Positions 1 to 6,012 are shown, counted from the first letter of the stretch. The stretch: DNA of 8,799 nucleotides from DATKZH01 sp035528065 (GCA_035528065.1 DATKZH010000590.1:1-8799); one strand, 5' to 3'. The notes: generated from the sequence alone by a model not told the origin. Program-made: numbers and translations.

Positions 1-2
1 GG

Positions 3-53
3 AAGGACGAATCGTTGCGCGAGATGCTTGTCTACGACGGCCCGCCGAATTGA
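3..53 (+). CDS. Possible 3' end of an upstream gene (partial, unidentified)
   Basis: The frame starting at base 3 reads KDESLREMLVYDGPPN and stops with TGA at 51-53. Nearly all third codon positions are G or C, which fits coding sequence in this high-GC genome better than the other two frames. The gene would enter from the left edge and converge on the minus-strand gene ending at 152. About 100 bases separate the two stops; they hold a perfect palindrome GCACGGCCGTGC (85-96) and a weak inverted repeat around the stop (45-50 with 63-68). Sixteen residues are too few to assign a family, so no function is proposed. Confidence 0.4.
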   Translation, partial: KDESLREMLVYDGPPN

Positions 54-151
54 AAACTCGCGATTCGGGGAGTCTTACCTTCCGGCACGGCCGTGCAAGA
101 GTGCTGCTGGGAGAGCTCCCGCTCGCACCGCCAAGCCGCGGGCGGCAGGAC

Positions 152-1162
152 TCACGCGCCGTGGTGCCCGGATGCGGCCGGAGAAGAACGCTCGGCCAGG
201 GGGCGGTCGACCGCCGAGGCCCCGGTCGCGGGCCCGCGGTTCGACGCTTCGCCGAGTCGCTCGGGCCCACCGTTGAGCACCCAGAGGAAGATGCCCAGAA
301 GGACAGCCACCGCCAAGATCAGAAGGGCGATAATCGCGGCGTTCAGTGCGACGGAGCGGCCGCGGGATGGAGGGTCGTGTCCACGGGTCGGCGCCCCGGT
401 GGAGGCTCCTCCGCTGGGGCCCATTGCCCCGAGCTCGGACTGCGGGTTCCCGGAACCCAACGGAGGAAAGACCTCGGCGGCCTGCTGCCAGTCTCGCCAG
501 CCTTCCTGCCAGACCAGGGAGTCTGGGCCGACACGACCTTCGGCGATCCAGGTCCGCATGACGTCGCTGGTAGCGGGGCCAAATTGTCCGCCGCTCGCGG
601 GACGCACGTACCAGACGGCATCAGGCGATTGTGCCAGTGGATCGGTCTGCGCTGGAGACGGAGAAGGCGACGGCGCGGAAGCGGGATGAGTCTGGGCTCC
701 TGCCGCATCGGGCGGGTCTGCCGAGGTGGCCGAAGTGGTTTGGATCGGCGCGTCTGCGCCCGGCGATCCGACTGAGGAGGGAAGGGACGCCGGCTGACCT
801 AATGGAGACGGCGACGCGGTCGGTTGGCCGAGTGGGGCCGTGGGAGTCTGGGCGGGTGTGATGGGCGACGCTTGCCCCAAGGGTTCCGCAGGAGTTGCCC
901 CGGGGCCTTGGTCGGGCTGGGCGCCCGCCGGGGGCCCCGCCGGACTTCGCGCCGGTGGCTGCCGCGTGAGTCCGCCCCCCCCACTCGGGCCATGCCTCGG
1001 CGGCGATTCCTGGCGCTGACGCCGCTTCGAGCTTGGCCGGGTGCTCTTGGTGGGGATATCGATACTCGCGCCGCAGTAAGGGCACAGTCCTCGTCTACCG
1101 CCCTGAAACGCCTTGACGTTCAGTTTCTCTCCACATCCCGAACAATAGAATCGGACGCCCAT
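152..1162 (-). CDS. Zinc-ribbon / GYF_2-domain membrane protein
   Basis: This 336-residue protein has an N-terminal zinc-ribbon-like segment with Cys7, Cys10, Cys27 and Cys30 (CSGC...CPYC). A very long low-complexity linker rich in Pro, Ala, Ser and Gln follows (about 43-180), with recurring LGQP/LGQA units. Next is a GYF_2-like domain (about 183-236; WYVRP...GPATSDVMRTWIAEGRV...LVWQEGWRDW). A single hydrophobic helix (about 271-294) and a short Ala/Ser-rich tail end it. GYF-type domains generally bind proline-rich peptides or act as protein-interaction modules; the role here is unknown. I start it at the ATG giving MGVRFYC because I recall that N-terminus from planctomycete homologues. The upstream in-frame ATG at 1288 lies inside the predicted promoter. 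No clear Shine-Dalgarno is visible. The helix predicts membrane anchoring with the ribbon and GYF domain on one side. Confidence 0.8.
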   Translation of the reverse strand: MGVRFYCSGCGEKLNVKAFQGGRRGLCPYCGASIDIPTKSTRPSSKRRQRQESPPRHGPSGGGGLTRQPPARSPAGPPAGAQPDQGPGATPAEPLGQASPITPAQTPTAPLGQPTASPSPLGQPASLPSSVGSPGADAPIQTTSATSADPPDAAGAQTHPASAPSPSPSPAQTDPLAQSPDAVWYVRPASGGQFGPATSDVMRTWIAEGRVGPDSLVWQEGWRDWQQAAEVFPPLGSGNPQSELGAMGPSGGASTGAPTRGHDPPSRGRSVALNAAIIALLILAVAVLLGIFLWVLNGGPERLGEASNRGPATGASAVDRPLAERSSPAASGHHGA

Positions 1163-1279
1163 TTCGCCACACCGACCGACGTTTCCAGCCTCGGACAATC
1201 GCCCGCGCCAGGCCGCCTTGCCCACGGGCCCGGCGCGGAACTGCACATCTTGGACGCGTAGCTGTAAGTCCTTTCTCCT

Positions 1280-1307
1280 ATCATACATCGGTGAACCGTG
1301 GCGTAAA
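1280..1307 (-). promoter_or_regulatory. Predicted sigma70-type promoter of the GYF gene
   Basis: On the minus strand TTTACG (1302-1307) and TATGAT (1280-1285) are separated by 16 bases, giving 4/6 and 5/6 matches to the -35 and -10 consensus. Transcription would begin near 1273 and leave a leader of about 110 bases. AGGAGAAAGGA lies right at the predicted start of the RNA. This placement argues against the longer ATG start at 1288. Pattern match only. Confidence 0.45.
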
Positions 1308-1327
1308 CATGCACCGTAGCGGTTCAC
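1291..1327. repeat. 8-bp inverted repeat over the GYF-gene -35 region
   Basis: GTGAACCG (1291-1298) and CGGTTCAC (1320-1327) are a perfect inverted repeat with 21 bases between the arms. The repeat spans the predicted -35 element of the minus-strand promoter, the usual place for a repressor operator. The arms lie about three helical turns apart, which fits a looped or paired dimer site. An 8-bp repeat can occur by chance. Confidence 0.3.
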
Positions 1328-1386
1328 GGCGGGGGGGGCGGCCGCCTCCCGAGCGTGGCATGCACGTTCGCGCTTTCCGAGGGCCC

Positions 1387-1415
1387 TTCGCCCGGTCCGC
1401 CGCATCATCTAAAAT
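1387..1415 (+). promoter_or_regulatory. Possible promoter of tmk-holB
   Basis: TAAAAT (1410-1415) is a 5/6 match to the -10 consensus. A poor -35 (TTCGCC, 1387-1392) lies 17 bases upstream. Transcription would begin near 1422, about 40 bases before the tmk ATG. It is the only good -10 between the two divergent genes on this strand. An activator or another sigma factor could compensate for the weak -35. Confidence 0.3.
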
Positions 1416-1462
1416 GGCGTACTCCCCGGTACCCGATCACGAGTCCTCTCGGACGGTTGGTG

Positions 1463-2110
1463 ATGTTCGTTTCGATCGACGGCGGCGATGGCACCGGCAA
1501 GAGCACGCAGGCGGCCCTTCTGTGCGAGTGGCTTCGAGCCGGCGGCCGCGAGGTCGTCGCGTGCCGGGATCCGGGCAGCACGCGACTGGGGGAGGCGATT
1601 CGGGAACTGGTGCTCAACCGGCACGATCTCGAGATCGACCGGACGAGCGAGATGTTGTTGTACATGGCCGCCCGGGCGCAATTGGCCGCGGAGGTGATCC
1701 GCCCGGCGCTGGCGCGAGACGTGACCGTCGTCTCGGACCGGTATCTGTTGGCGAACGTGGTCTACCAAGGCTATGGTGGCGGGCTGGACGTGGCTACGCT
1801 TTGGGAGGTGGGCCGGGTGGCCACCGGCGGCCTTTTGCCCGATCTCTGCATCGTCTTGGACATGCCTCCCCAGAAGGCCGCCGCGCGACTGGATCGCCAG
1901 CTCGACCGGATGGAGCAACAAGGCGACGATTTTCACGCCCGGGTACGGCAGGGATTCCTCGACGAAGCCGCCCGGCAACCCGGGGGGATCGTCGTTGTCG
2001 ACGCAGCCCAATCGATCGACCGTGTGCAAGGCGAGATCCGCGGTGCGGTCGGCCGTGTGCTGGATGAGGAAGGAGGAAGCCAGACTCGAGAGAACAGAAG
2101 TCAGAAGTGA
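1463..2110 (+). CDS. tmk: Thymidylate kinase (dTMP kinase)
   Basis: This cytosolic enzyme phosphorylates dTMP to dTDP using ATP, an essential step of dTTP synthesis. The 215-residue product matches the usual family length. It has the P-loop GGDGTGKS (7-14), the substrate-binding DPGSTRLGEAIR (36-47), the DRY motif (92-94) followed by YQGYGGGLD (101-109), and a LID region with LDRMEQQGDDFHARVR (147-162). The family usually reads REPGGT where this has RDPGST. The start is the ATG of MFVSIDGG; the 36 in-frame residues upstream are not kinase-like. The last ~14 residues (EEGGSQTRENRSQK) come from GA-rich repetitive DNA and look like an added tail. holB follows in the same direction after 166 bases, the common tmk-holB pairing, so co-transcription is likely. 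Confidence 0.93.
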   Translation: MFVSIDGGDGTGKSTQAALLCEWLRAGGREVVACRDPGSTRLGEAIRELVLNRHDLEIDRTSEMLLYMAARAQLAAEVIRPALARDVTVVSDRYLLANVVYQGYGGGLDVATLWEVGRVATGGLLPDLCIVLDMPPQKAAARLDRQLDRMEQQGDDFHARVRQGFLDEAARQPGGIVVVDAAQSIDRVQGEIRGAVGRVLDEEGGSQTRENRSQK

Positions 2111-2153
2111 CCAGGCGGGCGCAGAACGCGCTTGGCAGCTTGGACTTCCGGCC

Positions 2154-2250
2154 CGGATCCTGGAACGGATCCCTGACCGCGCGTCCCTGATCCGCCTGCC
2201 CTTGATGCCCCAGCCCTCGGTACTCGAGCCCTGATCCCTAATCCCTAGTC
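2154..2250. repeat. Degenerate CCCTGATC-type tandem repeat between tmk and holB
   Basis: The tmk-holB gap contains repeated variants of an approximately 8-base unit: GATCCTG, GATCCCTGA, GTCCCTGATCC, CCCTTGATGCC, then CCCTGATCCCTAATCCCTAG at its right end. The units are imperfect and read through with no credible protein. GA-rich sequence precedes it and overlaps the end of tmk. Such low-complexity gap sequence resembles the repeat after holB in style though not in unit. No function can be read from it. Confidence 0.6.
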
Positions 2251-2276
2251 GCTGTTTCCAACCCCTTTCCTTCACC

Positions 2277-3347
2277 ATGACTTGGCACGGCATCTACGGA
2301 CATGACGACGTAGTGGAGCGGTTTCGCTGTGCGCTCGGGCGCGGGCGGCTGGCCAGCAGTTTCCTGTTTGTGGGGCCGGAGGGGATCGGCAAGCGGTCGT
2401 TCGCCCTGAAGTTGGCGCAGGCGCTTCTCTGCCGGACGCGCCCGGAGCAAGCGATGGACCCGTGCGGGGAGTGCCCGGCGTGCGTCCAGGTCGCCGCGCG
2501 TACGCATCCCGACCTGGAACTGATCGCCAAGCCCAAGGACAAGTCGTTTCTCCCCTTGGAACTGCTGATCGGCGACAAGGAGCACCGGAGGCGGCGGGGG
2601 CTGTGCCATAGCATCGGGTTGAAGCCGTTCATGGGCGGGCGGAAGATCGCGATCATCGACGATGCCGACTACCTGAACGCCGAGGGGGCCAACAGCCTGC
2701 TCAAGACGCTCGAGGAGCCGCCCCCCCGATCCGTGCTCATCTTGATCAGCACGAGTCCGGCGAGACAACTGCCCACCATCCGCTCTCGATGCCAGTTGAT
2801 CCGCTTCCAGCCGCTTACCGCCGAGATCGTGGCCCAACTGCTCCTTGAGCACGGATTGGTTGAGACGGAGGCGGAAGCCCGCCGCCTGGGTTCCCACTGT
2901 GGAGGGAGCCTCCAACGGGCCGCGGAACTGGCCGATGCCCAGCTTTGGGCGTTTCGCACTCAGCTCTACACGCAGTTGGCCCAGCCGGTTCTGGAAAGCG
3001 GGCGATTGGCCAACGCGGTGGTGGCGTTCGTCGACGAGGCCGGGCGCGAGGCCGCACCACGCCGCCGACGGGCACGACAGGTCGTCGGGCTGGCCGCCGA
3101 CTTCTACCGCGCTCTCGTCCACGCCCTCTGTGGCTCGCCCCGAACCGGGGACGCCGAGCTGCGAGACTCCGTGGGGCGGGCGATGGAGGTGTGGCCGGGC
3201 GACGAGCTGGTTGCCGCTGCCTGCCTGGACCGTTGCCTGGAGGCCTCCGAGCAGATTGACCGAAACGCCCACCTGCCCACGCTGCTGGAATGCTGGCTCG
3301 ACGACCTGGGCAAGACCGCGGCCCCCGGCCAGACGCCCGTGCGATAG
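2277..3347 (+). CDS. holB: DNA polymerase III subunit delta' (clamp loader)
   Basis: The 356-residue AAA+ protein is the delta' subunit of the clamp loader, which opens the sliding clamp and places it on primed DNA at the replication fork. It has an intact P-loop GPEGIGKRS (33-41), four zinc-type cysteines (Cys52, 63, 66, 69; CGECPAC), a Walker B-like segment KIAIIDDADYL (123-133), the family signature NSLLKTLEEPPP (139-150) and the SRC arginine-finger motif (170-172). The P-loop is better preserved than in E. coli delta', where it is degenerate. An approximately 13-residue insertion rich in Lys/Arg (KDKS...KEHRRRRG) precedes the Walker B region. The bases before the ATG are pyrimidine-rich with no Shine-Dalgarno, so translation may rely on other signals. 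Delta' and gamma/tau (dnaX) are related, but length, the tmk neighbour and lack of a C-terminal extension favour holB. Confidence 0.9.
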   Translation: MTWHGIYGHDDVVERFRCALGRGRLASSFLFVGPEGIGKRSFALKLAQALLCRTRPEQAMDPCGECPACVQVAARTHPDLELIAKPKDKSFLPLELLIGDKEHRRRRGLCHSIGLKPFMGGRKIAIIDDADYLNAEGANSLLKTLEEPPPRSVLILISTSPARQLPTIRSRCQLIRFQPLTAEIVAQLLLEHGLVETEAEARRLGSHCGGSLQRAAELADAQLWAFRTQLYTQLAQPVLESGRLANAVVAFVDEAGREAAPRRRRARQVVGLAADFYRALVHALCGSPRTGDAELRDSVGRAMEVWPGDELVAAACLDRCLEASEQIDRNAHLPTLLECWLDDLGKTAAPGQTPVR

Positions 3348-3356
3348 AGGTTGCAG

Positions 3357-3382
3357 CCGCGGGGCGGGGCGCTAGCCCGCGG
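3357..3382. repeat. GC-rich palindromic hairpin just after holB
   Basis: CCGCGGG (3357-3363) pairs with CCCGCGG (3376-3382) around a 12-base loop containing GGGGCGCTAG. It begins 10 bases after the holB stop. It could stop or protect the tmk-holB transcript, but no T-run follows, so a classical rho-independent terminator is not supported. It may equally be a dispersed intergenic palindrome. Confidence 0.4.
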
Positions 3383-3471
3383 GGCCCCAGGGAACCCGGT
3401 CTCCAGGAGCCCGTCGGCCCGTCATCGCCAACGAGGCAGGGCCTCAGACCAAGGCGAGAGTCCGGTGGTCA

Positions 3472-3546
3472 GGGTTCGGGGTTCAGGGTTCAGGATTTCC
3501 GGGTATGGGTGGAATTCCAAGTTCTGAACCCCGAACCCTGAACCCC
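3472..3546. repeat. Inverted array of 7-bp GGGTTCR units
   Basis: Three head-to-tail copies of GGGTTCA/GGGTTCG (3472-3494) face three copies in inverse orientation (3524-3546). The arms can pair perfectly over 15 bases (3472-3486 with 3524-3538) or 14 bases in a shifted register (3478-3491 with 3533-3546). The 37-base centre includes the palindrome GGAATTCC (3511-3518). The G-runs continue into GGGTATGGG (3501-3509), so the plus strand could also form a G-quadruplex. It sits between the converging holB and yjbQ genes, where a shared transcription stop would be expected. Confidence 0.75.
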
Positions 3547-3619
3547 ACAAACTTGACTCATTTGCAGCCGACGTCCGAAGCCAAGTACGCGAGTCAGACC
3601 GACCCGCAGCCCGGGTCGC

Positions 3620-4048
3620 TCACGACCTCATCTCGCCCTGGACGGTCAGGACCAGTCGCCGGCGGCCGGCCCGGCGCCGGTGCTCGCAGAGGTAGATCCC
3701 TTGCCAAGTGCCCAGACAGAGTCGGCCGTCGCGGATCGGGATGGTCAGCGAGGTGTCGGTCAGGGAGGCCTTCACGTGGCCCGGCATGTCGTCCGGCCCC
3801 TCGATGGTGTGTCGGTAGGGGAAGGTTTCGGGAGCCAGGCTGTCGAGGACGCGGCTCAGATCGACCGGGACGTCAGGGTCCGCATTTTCGTTGATCGACA
3901 GCGAGGCCGACGTGTGTTGGATGAAGATGTTGAGCAGGCCCGTTTTCACGTCGGCCAACTCGGGCACCGCCTCGACCACATGCCGAGTGATCAGATGGCA
4001 CCCTTGGGGAAACCGAGGCAACCGGATCTCTCGCTGGAGCCAACCCAT
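3620..4048 (-). CDS. yjbQ: YjbQ/UPF0047-family protein (secondary thiamine-phosphate synthase type)
   Basis: The 142-residue protein is a full-length member of the small YjbQ (UPF0047) family. Signature motifs are HTSASLSINENADPDV (45-60) and LGTWQGIYLCEHR (112-124); the His and acidic residues of the first are the conserved putative active site. The family has been linked to a secondary thiamine-phosphate synthase activity in E. coli, but its main cellular role is unclear. The ATG giving MGWLQREI is chosen because GAGG lies 8 bases upstream; an in-frame TTG eight codons earlier is less likely. It stands alone on the minus strand, converging with holB and diverging from the 71-aa gene, so it is probably its own transcription unit. 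No secretion signal is present, so it should be cytosolic. Confidence 0.9.
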   Translation of the reverse strand: MGWLQREIRLPRFPQGCHLITRHVVEAVPELADVKTGLLNIFIQHTSASLSINENADPDVPVDLSRVLDSLAPETFPYRHTIEGPDDMPGHVKASLTDTSLTIPIRDGRLCLGTWQGIYLCEHRRRAGRRRLVLTVQGEMRS

Positions 4049-4511
4049 GATCGACGCCTCGCCACAGGCCAAGACGGGCCAAACGGGTAGAGTATAGCGG
4101 GTCGGAACCGATCAGGCTCCCCCCACAGGTGGCGGGCGGCCGGGAACGGGACCTTCGGGATCCCGACAGGAGTGCGCTCCCCGCAAAGAAGCCCTCGCTT
4201 GCCTGCTTCGGATAGGCGGTAGCCTCCGTGCGTTGCGCCCTTCCACCCGGCAAATCGAATCCCGCTGGCGACGCGGTTTCGTGGTGAGGGGGGGGGCAGA
4301 AAATTCTCGCCCAGCCACTTGACTATCGTTCACCGGCGCAAATAATGAAATGACTACATCGCATCATCCCGCCTATTCGGCTCTGTCGCAGCCGCCTTAT
4401 CACGTTTTCAGGACACTTTGACGGTACGGCCCGCCCTATTCTGCTGTGCTCCGAGTGCAGCGTTCGAGTGCGGGCATTTTACGTTTTTCTCGTTGGTTGG
4501 AGTGGTTGGTA
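4049..4511. other. Divergent intergenic region, yjbQ / 71-aa gene
   Basis: I see no gene in these 463 bases. The half next to yjbQ is GC-rich and contains a run of nine G (4288-4296). The half next to the 71-aa gene is clearly lower in GC and holds the promoter at 4319-4346 and a leader of about 160 bases. No tRNA-like fold or riboswitch that I can recognise is present. Confidence 0.5.
4319..4346 (+). promoter_or_regulatory. Strong sigma70-type promoter for the 71-aa gene
   Basis: TTGACT (4319-4324) and AATAAT (4341-4346) are each 5/6 matches to consensus with a 16-base spacer, the best promoter in the window. Predicted transcription starts near 4353 and gives a leader of about 160 bases before the ATG at 4512, long enough to carry regulatory structure. 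Confidence 0.55.
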
Positions 4512-4727
4512 ATGCGTAACGTTTTTGAGGCCATTTTAGAGTGTGGTCACGACGAAGACTTTGTCCCCGTGGAAAGGGACGACTTTAGGGGTACCGACGC
4601 GCCCGCCGGCTCCCGCAAAAAGCTGGAGATCCTGGCGGAGCGGGTTCGGAAGGGTATGCCCCTGTGGCATCCGGAAGATCGGTGCGACTATGGCGGCCTG
4701 ACCGGGGCAGTGCGACCCCGCGACTAG
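4512..4727 (+). CDS. Small unknown protein (71 aa)
   Basis: This is a 71-residue, charged, soluble-looking protein with no signal peptide or membrane segment. The C-terminal half, from APAGSRKKLEILAERVRKG (30-48) through PLWHPEDRCDYGGL (50-63), looks like a defined motif: a predicted amphipathic helix followed by a Trp-His-Pro-Glu-Asp-Arg turn. I recall similar small proteins in planctomycetes, but no function. The ATG at 4512 is preferred because GGAG (4499-4502) sits 9 bases upstream; the frame could extend 22 codons further to 4446 but that part reads like leader. It has its own good promoter and a likely terminator, so it is a monocistronic gene. Cys11 and Cys58 plus His12 and His53 leave open a metal-binding role. 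Confidence 0.65.
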   Translation: MRNVFEAILECGHDEDFVPVERDDFRGTDAPAGSRKKLEILAERVRKGMPLWHPEDRCDYGGLTGAVRPRD

Positions 4728-4728
4728 C

Positions 4729-4763
4729 CGCCGCTCACCCACTCCCGCCAGCGGCGTTTCTCT
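4729..4763 (+). terminator. Probable rho-independent terminator of the 71-aa gene
   Basis: CGCCGCT (4729-4735) pairs perfectly with AGCGGCG (4750-4756) across a 14-base loop and is followed by TTTCTCT. It begins one base after the stop codon at 4727. The loop is large and the T-tract interrupted, so efficiency is uncertain. Confidence 0.45.
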
Positions 4764-4786
4764 GACTCGACCGGGACGACCCCATG

Positions 4787-4814
4787 AAAAAGCGGCGCCG
4801 TGTTCAGGCGCCAC
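4787..4814 (-). terminator. Rho-independent terminator of csrA
   Basis: Read on the minus strand, GTGGCGCC (4814-4807), loop TGAACAC, GGCGCCGC (4799-4792) form an 8-bp stem with one G-U pair, directly followed by TTTTT (4791-4787). It lies about 90 bases after the csrA stop. Together with the plus-strand hairpin at 4729-4763 it separates two converging genes. Confidence 0.65.
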
Positions 4815-4904
4815 CTTCGGGGGGATTCCGCGCGCCGTTGGAGAACGCTTCCCGGGCCGTCTGCCCCGGAAGGCATCCGCTCCCGGGTTACTTACGTCGG
4901 CTGC

Positions 4905-5138
4905 TCACGACGATTGCCCCTGCGAAGCCCCGGGGAGCAGGTGCGACTGCTGGTGGGGCTCCAATTCGGGGCAGGGCTTCGATTCGCGGTGGGGCTTCAG
5001 CTCGTCGCGGAGAACGAGGACGTTGGGGGGGGCCTCAATCCCCAGCCTAACCCTGTCTCCGGCGATCTGGACCACCGTCACCACGATGGAATCGCCCAGC
5101 CGGATACGTTCGTGTTCTCGTCGGGATAGCACGAGCAT
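4905..5138 (-). CDS. csrA: Carbon storage regulator CsrA (RNA-binding)
   Basis: CsrA is a small dimeric protein that binds GGA-containing sites in mRNA leaders and changes translation or stability. Residues 1-47 carry the family pattern MLVLSRR...IRLGDSIVVTVV..IAGDRVRLGIEAPPNVLVLRDEL. The RNA-contacting Leu4 and Arg44 are present. At 77 residues it exceeds the minimal domain (about 60) through a polar tail after residue 48 built from near-repeats (KPHRES, KPCPELEPHQQS). Start is the ATG giving MLVLSRR; six G lie 6 bases upstream as a possible weak Shine-Dalgarno. A possible promoter (TTGAGA, 15-base spacer, TATTGT) lies about 40 bases upstream. A 255-base gap separates it from the 106-aa gene in the same direction. 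Planctomycete flagellar motility or carbon use are plausible targets, but nothing here shows which. Confidence 0.93.
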   Translation of the reverse strand: MLVLSRREHERIRLGDSIVVTVVQIAGDRVRLGIEAPPNVLVLRDELKPHRESKPCPELEPHQQSHLLPGASQGQSS

Positions 5139-5393
5139 GAGGCCCCCCCATATCACGTTGTTGACAATACGAGTAACCGCCGAGTCTCAACTTGGCACTG
5201 CTCTGCCCCGCGGTTTCCCCGTCGCCGAAGCCAACGGGGAAGGACGTTCTGCGACTTGGTAGCCGTCTCTTGGCCGGCCAACAAGCACGCCGATTGAGGC
5301 CACACTTGCCGCACGGATCGGTCCGGCTGTGACCTTTCGGGCGAGAGCACACGGCCCGCGCCTTGCCCTGGGTAGTGGCGATTGGCCGACCGC

Positions 5394-5714
5394 TCAGGCG
5401 GCGGCGCGCTCCAGCACCCGGGTATCGAGCAGCTCCAGTTCGGGCGCTTCAGCGAGCTGCGTCTTCTGGAAACGTTCGCCCGTCGGGCCGTAGAAGAGGA
5501 TGCAGTTCCGATCCGTCTCCCATATTGCCGTGAACTTGACTGCTCTCGGCCCGTGGAGGCAGAAGAAGATCCCGCAGGGCTTGCCTGCCCGATGCAGGAT
5601 CCGTTCGGTCATCTCAAAAGCATCGATTTGAAGTTGGTTGTGCTCACAAAGGGTTTCGTTGACGTATTCCCGAAGTTCCTCCAAGCTGTAGATCTCGCGA
5701 ACACGGGTGAGCAT
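5394..5714 (-). CDS. Unknown conserved-looking protein upstream of csrA (106 aa)
   Basis: The 106-residue product begins with MLTRVREIYSLEELREYVNETLCEHNQL (helical, acidic/basic heptad-like). A segment GKPCGIFFCLHGPRAVKFTAIWETDRNCILFYGPTGERFQKTQL (44-87) follows and reads as a compact beta-sheet core. Four cysteines (23, 47, 52, 71) are present; there is no signal peptide or membrane helix. I recall close relatives as planctomycete hypotheticals but cannot name a family. The ATG at 5714 is preferred over an in-frame GTG nine codons earlier because AGGAG lies 12 bases upstream and the extra residues look non-conserved. It is followed in the same direction by csrA, so the two may be co-transcribed or functionally linked. 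It does not resemble FliW, the known CsrA antagonist often encoded beside csrA. Confidence 0.75.
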   Translation of the reverse strand: MLTRVREIYSLEELREYVNETLCEHNQLQIDAFEMTERILHRAGKPCGIFFCLHGPRAVKFTAIWETDRNCILFYGPTGERFQKTQLAEAPELELLDTRVLERAAA

Positions 5715-5978
5715 GTGGGGTGAAATCTCCTGGATGGGCACGGAAGCTGTGCGGGGAACAAAGCTTCGTGCGGGTGAGAGAAAGTGGGGTGAGTGCCGAC
5801 AAAGGAAGCTATCGGCAAAATAGACGGGAAGACTTCGTCCCGGAATTCGGCATTCTGGGAGGAATACACACCCTGGGAAAGGCGGTTTCAGCCGCTAGTC
5901 CAAGCCAGACAAGCAGATGCGAAGCCGGCACGCAGACCGCCCGCCGGAAATCTTTTTTCGGCTAAAGTCACCGCACGC

Positions 5979-5997
5979 GCCGCCCAACGGGGGCGGC
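5979..5997 (-). terminator. Possible terminator hairpin of the PmoA-like gene
   Basis: GCCGCCC (5979-5985) and GGGCGGC (5991-5997) form a perfect 7-bp stem with a 5-base loop, 15 bases past the stop of the gene at 6013. No T-run follows on the minus strand, so termination is not certain. The rest of the 5715-6012 gap holds no gene that I can support. Confidence 0.35.
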
Positions 5998-6012
5998 CGG
6001 AACGCCTCCCGG

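Noticed and set aside
50..775. Long plus-strand open frame opposite the GYF gene
   Set aside because: Arg/Gly-rich shadow of the minus-strand gene, which has clear zinc-ribbon, GYF and membrane segments.
1331..1338. Run of eight G (and nine G at 4288-4296)
   Set aside because: Both are in noncoding DNA away from promoter elements; no evidence for phase variation.
2238..3272. 344-codon minus-strand frame opposite holB
   Set aside because: Shadow of holB; no domain pattern.
3472..3546. Repeat array considered as CRISPR or telomere
   Set aside because: Units are 7 bp without spacers and arranged as inverted arms; no cas genes and no replicon end.
4418..4442. Second promoter in the leader of the 71-aa gene (TTGACG ... 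TATTCT)
   Set aside because: The spacer is only 13 bases, too short for sigma70.
4784..5050. Plus-strand frame starting ATGAAAAAGCGGCGCCG
   Set aside because: Its start is the csrA terminator read backwards, and the rest is antisense to the csrA tail; the protein is Arg/Gly/Pro-rich noise.
5161..5166. Perfect -35 hexamer TTGACA on the plus strand
   Set aside because: No acceptable -10 at 15-19 bases downstream (GTCTCA region), and no plus-strand gene follows.
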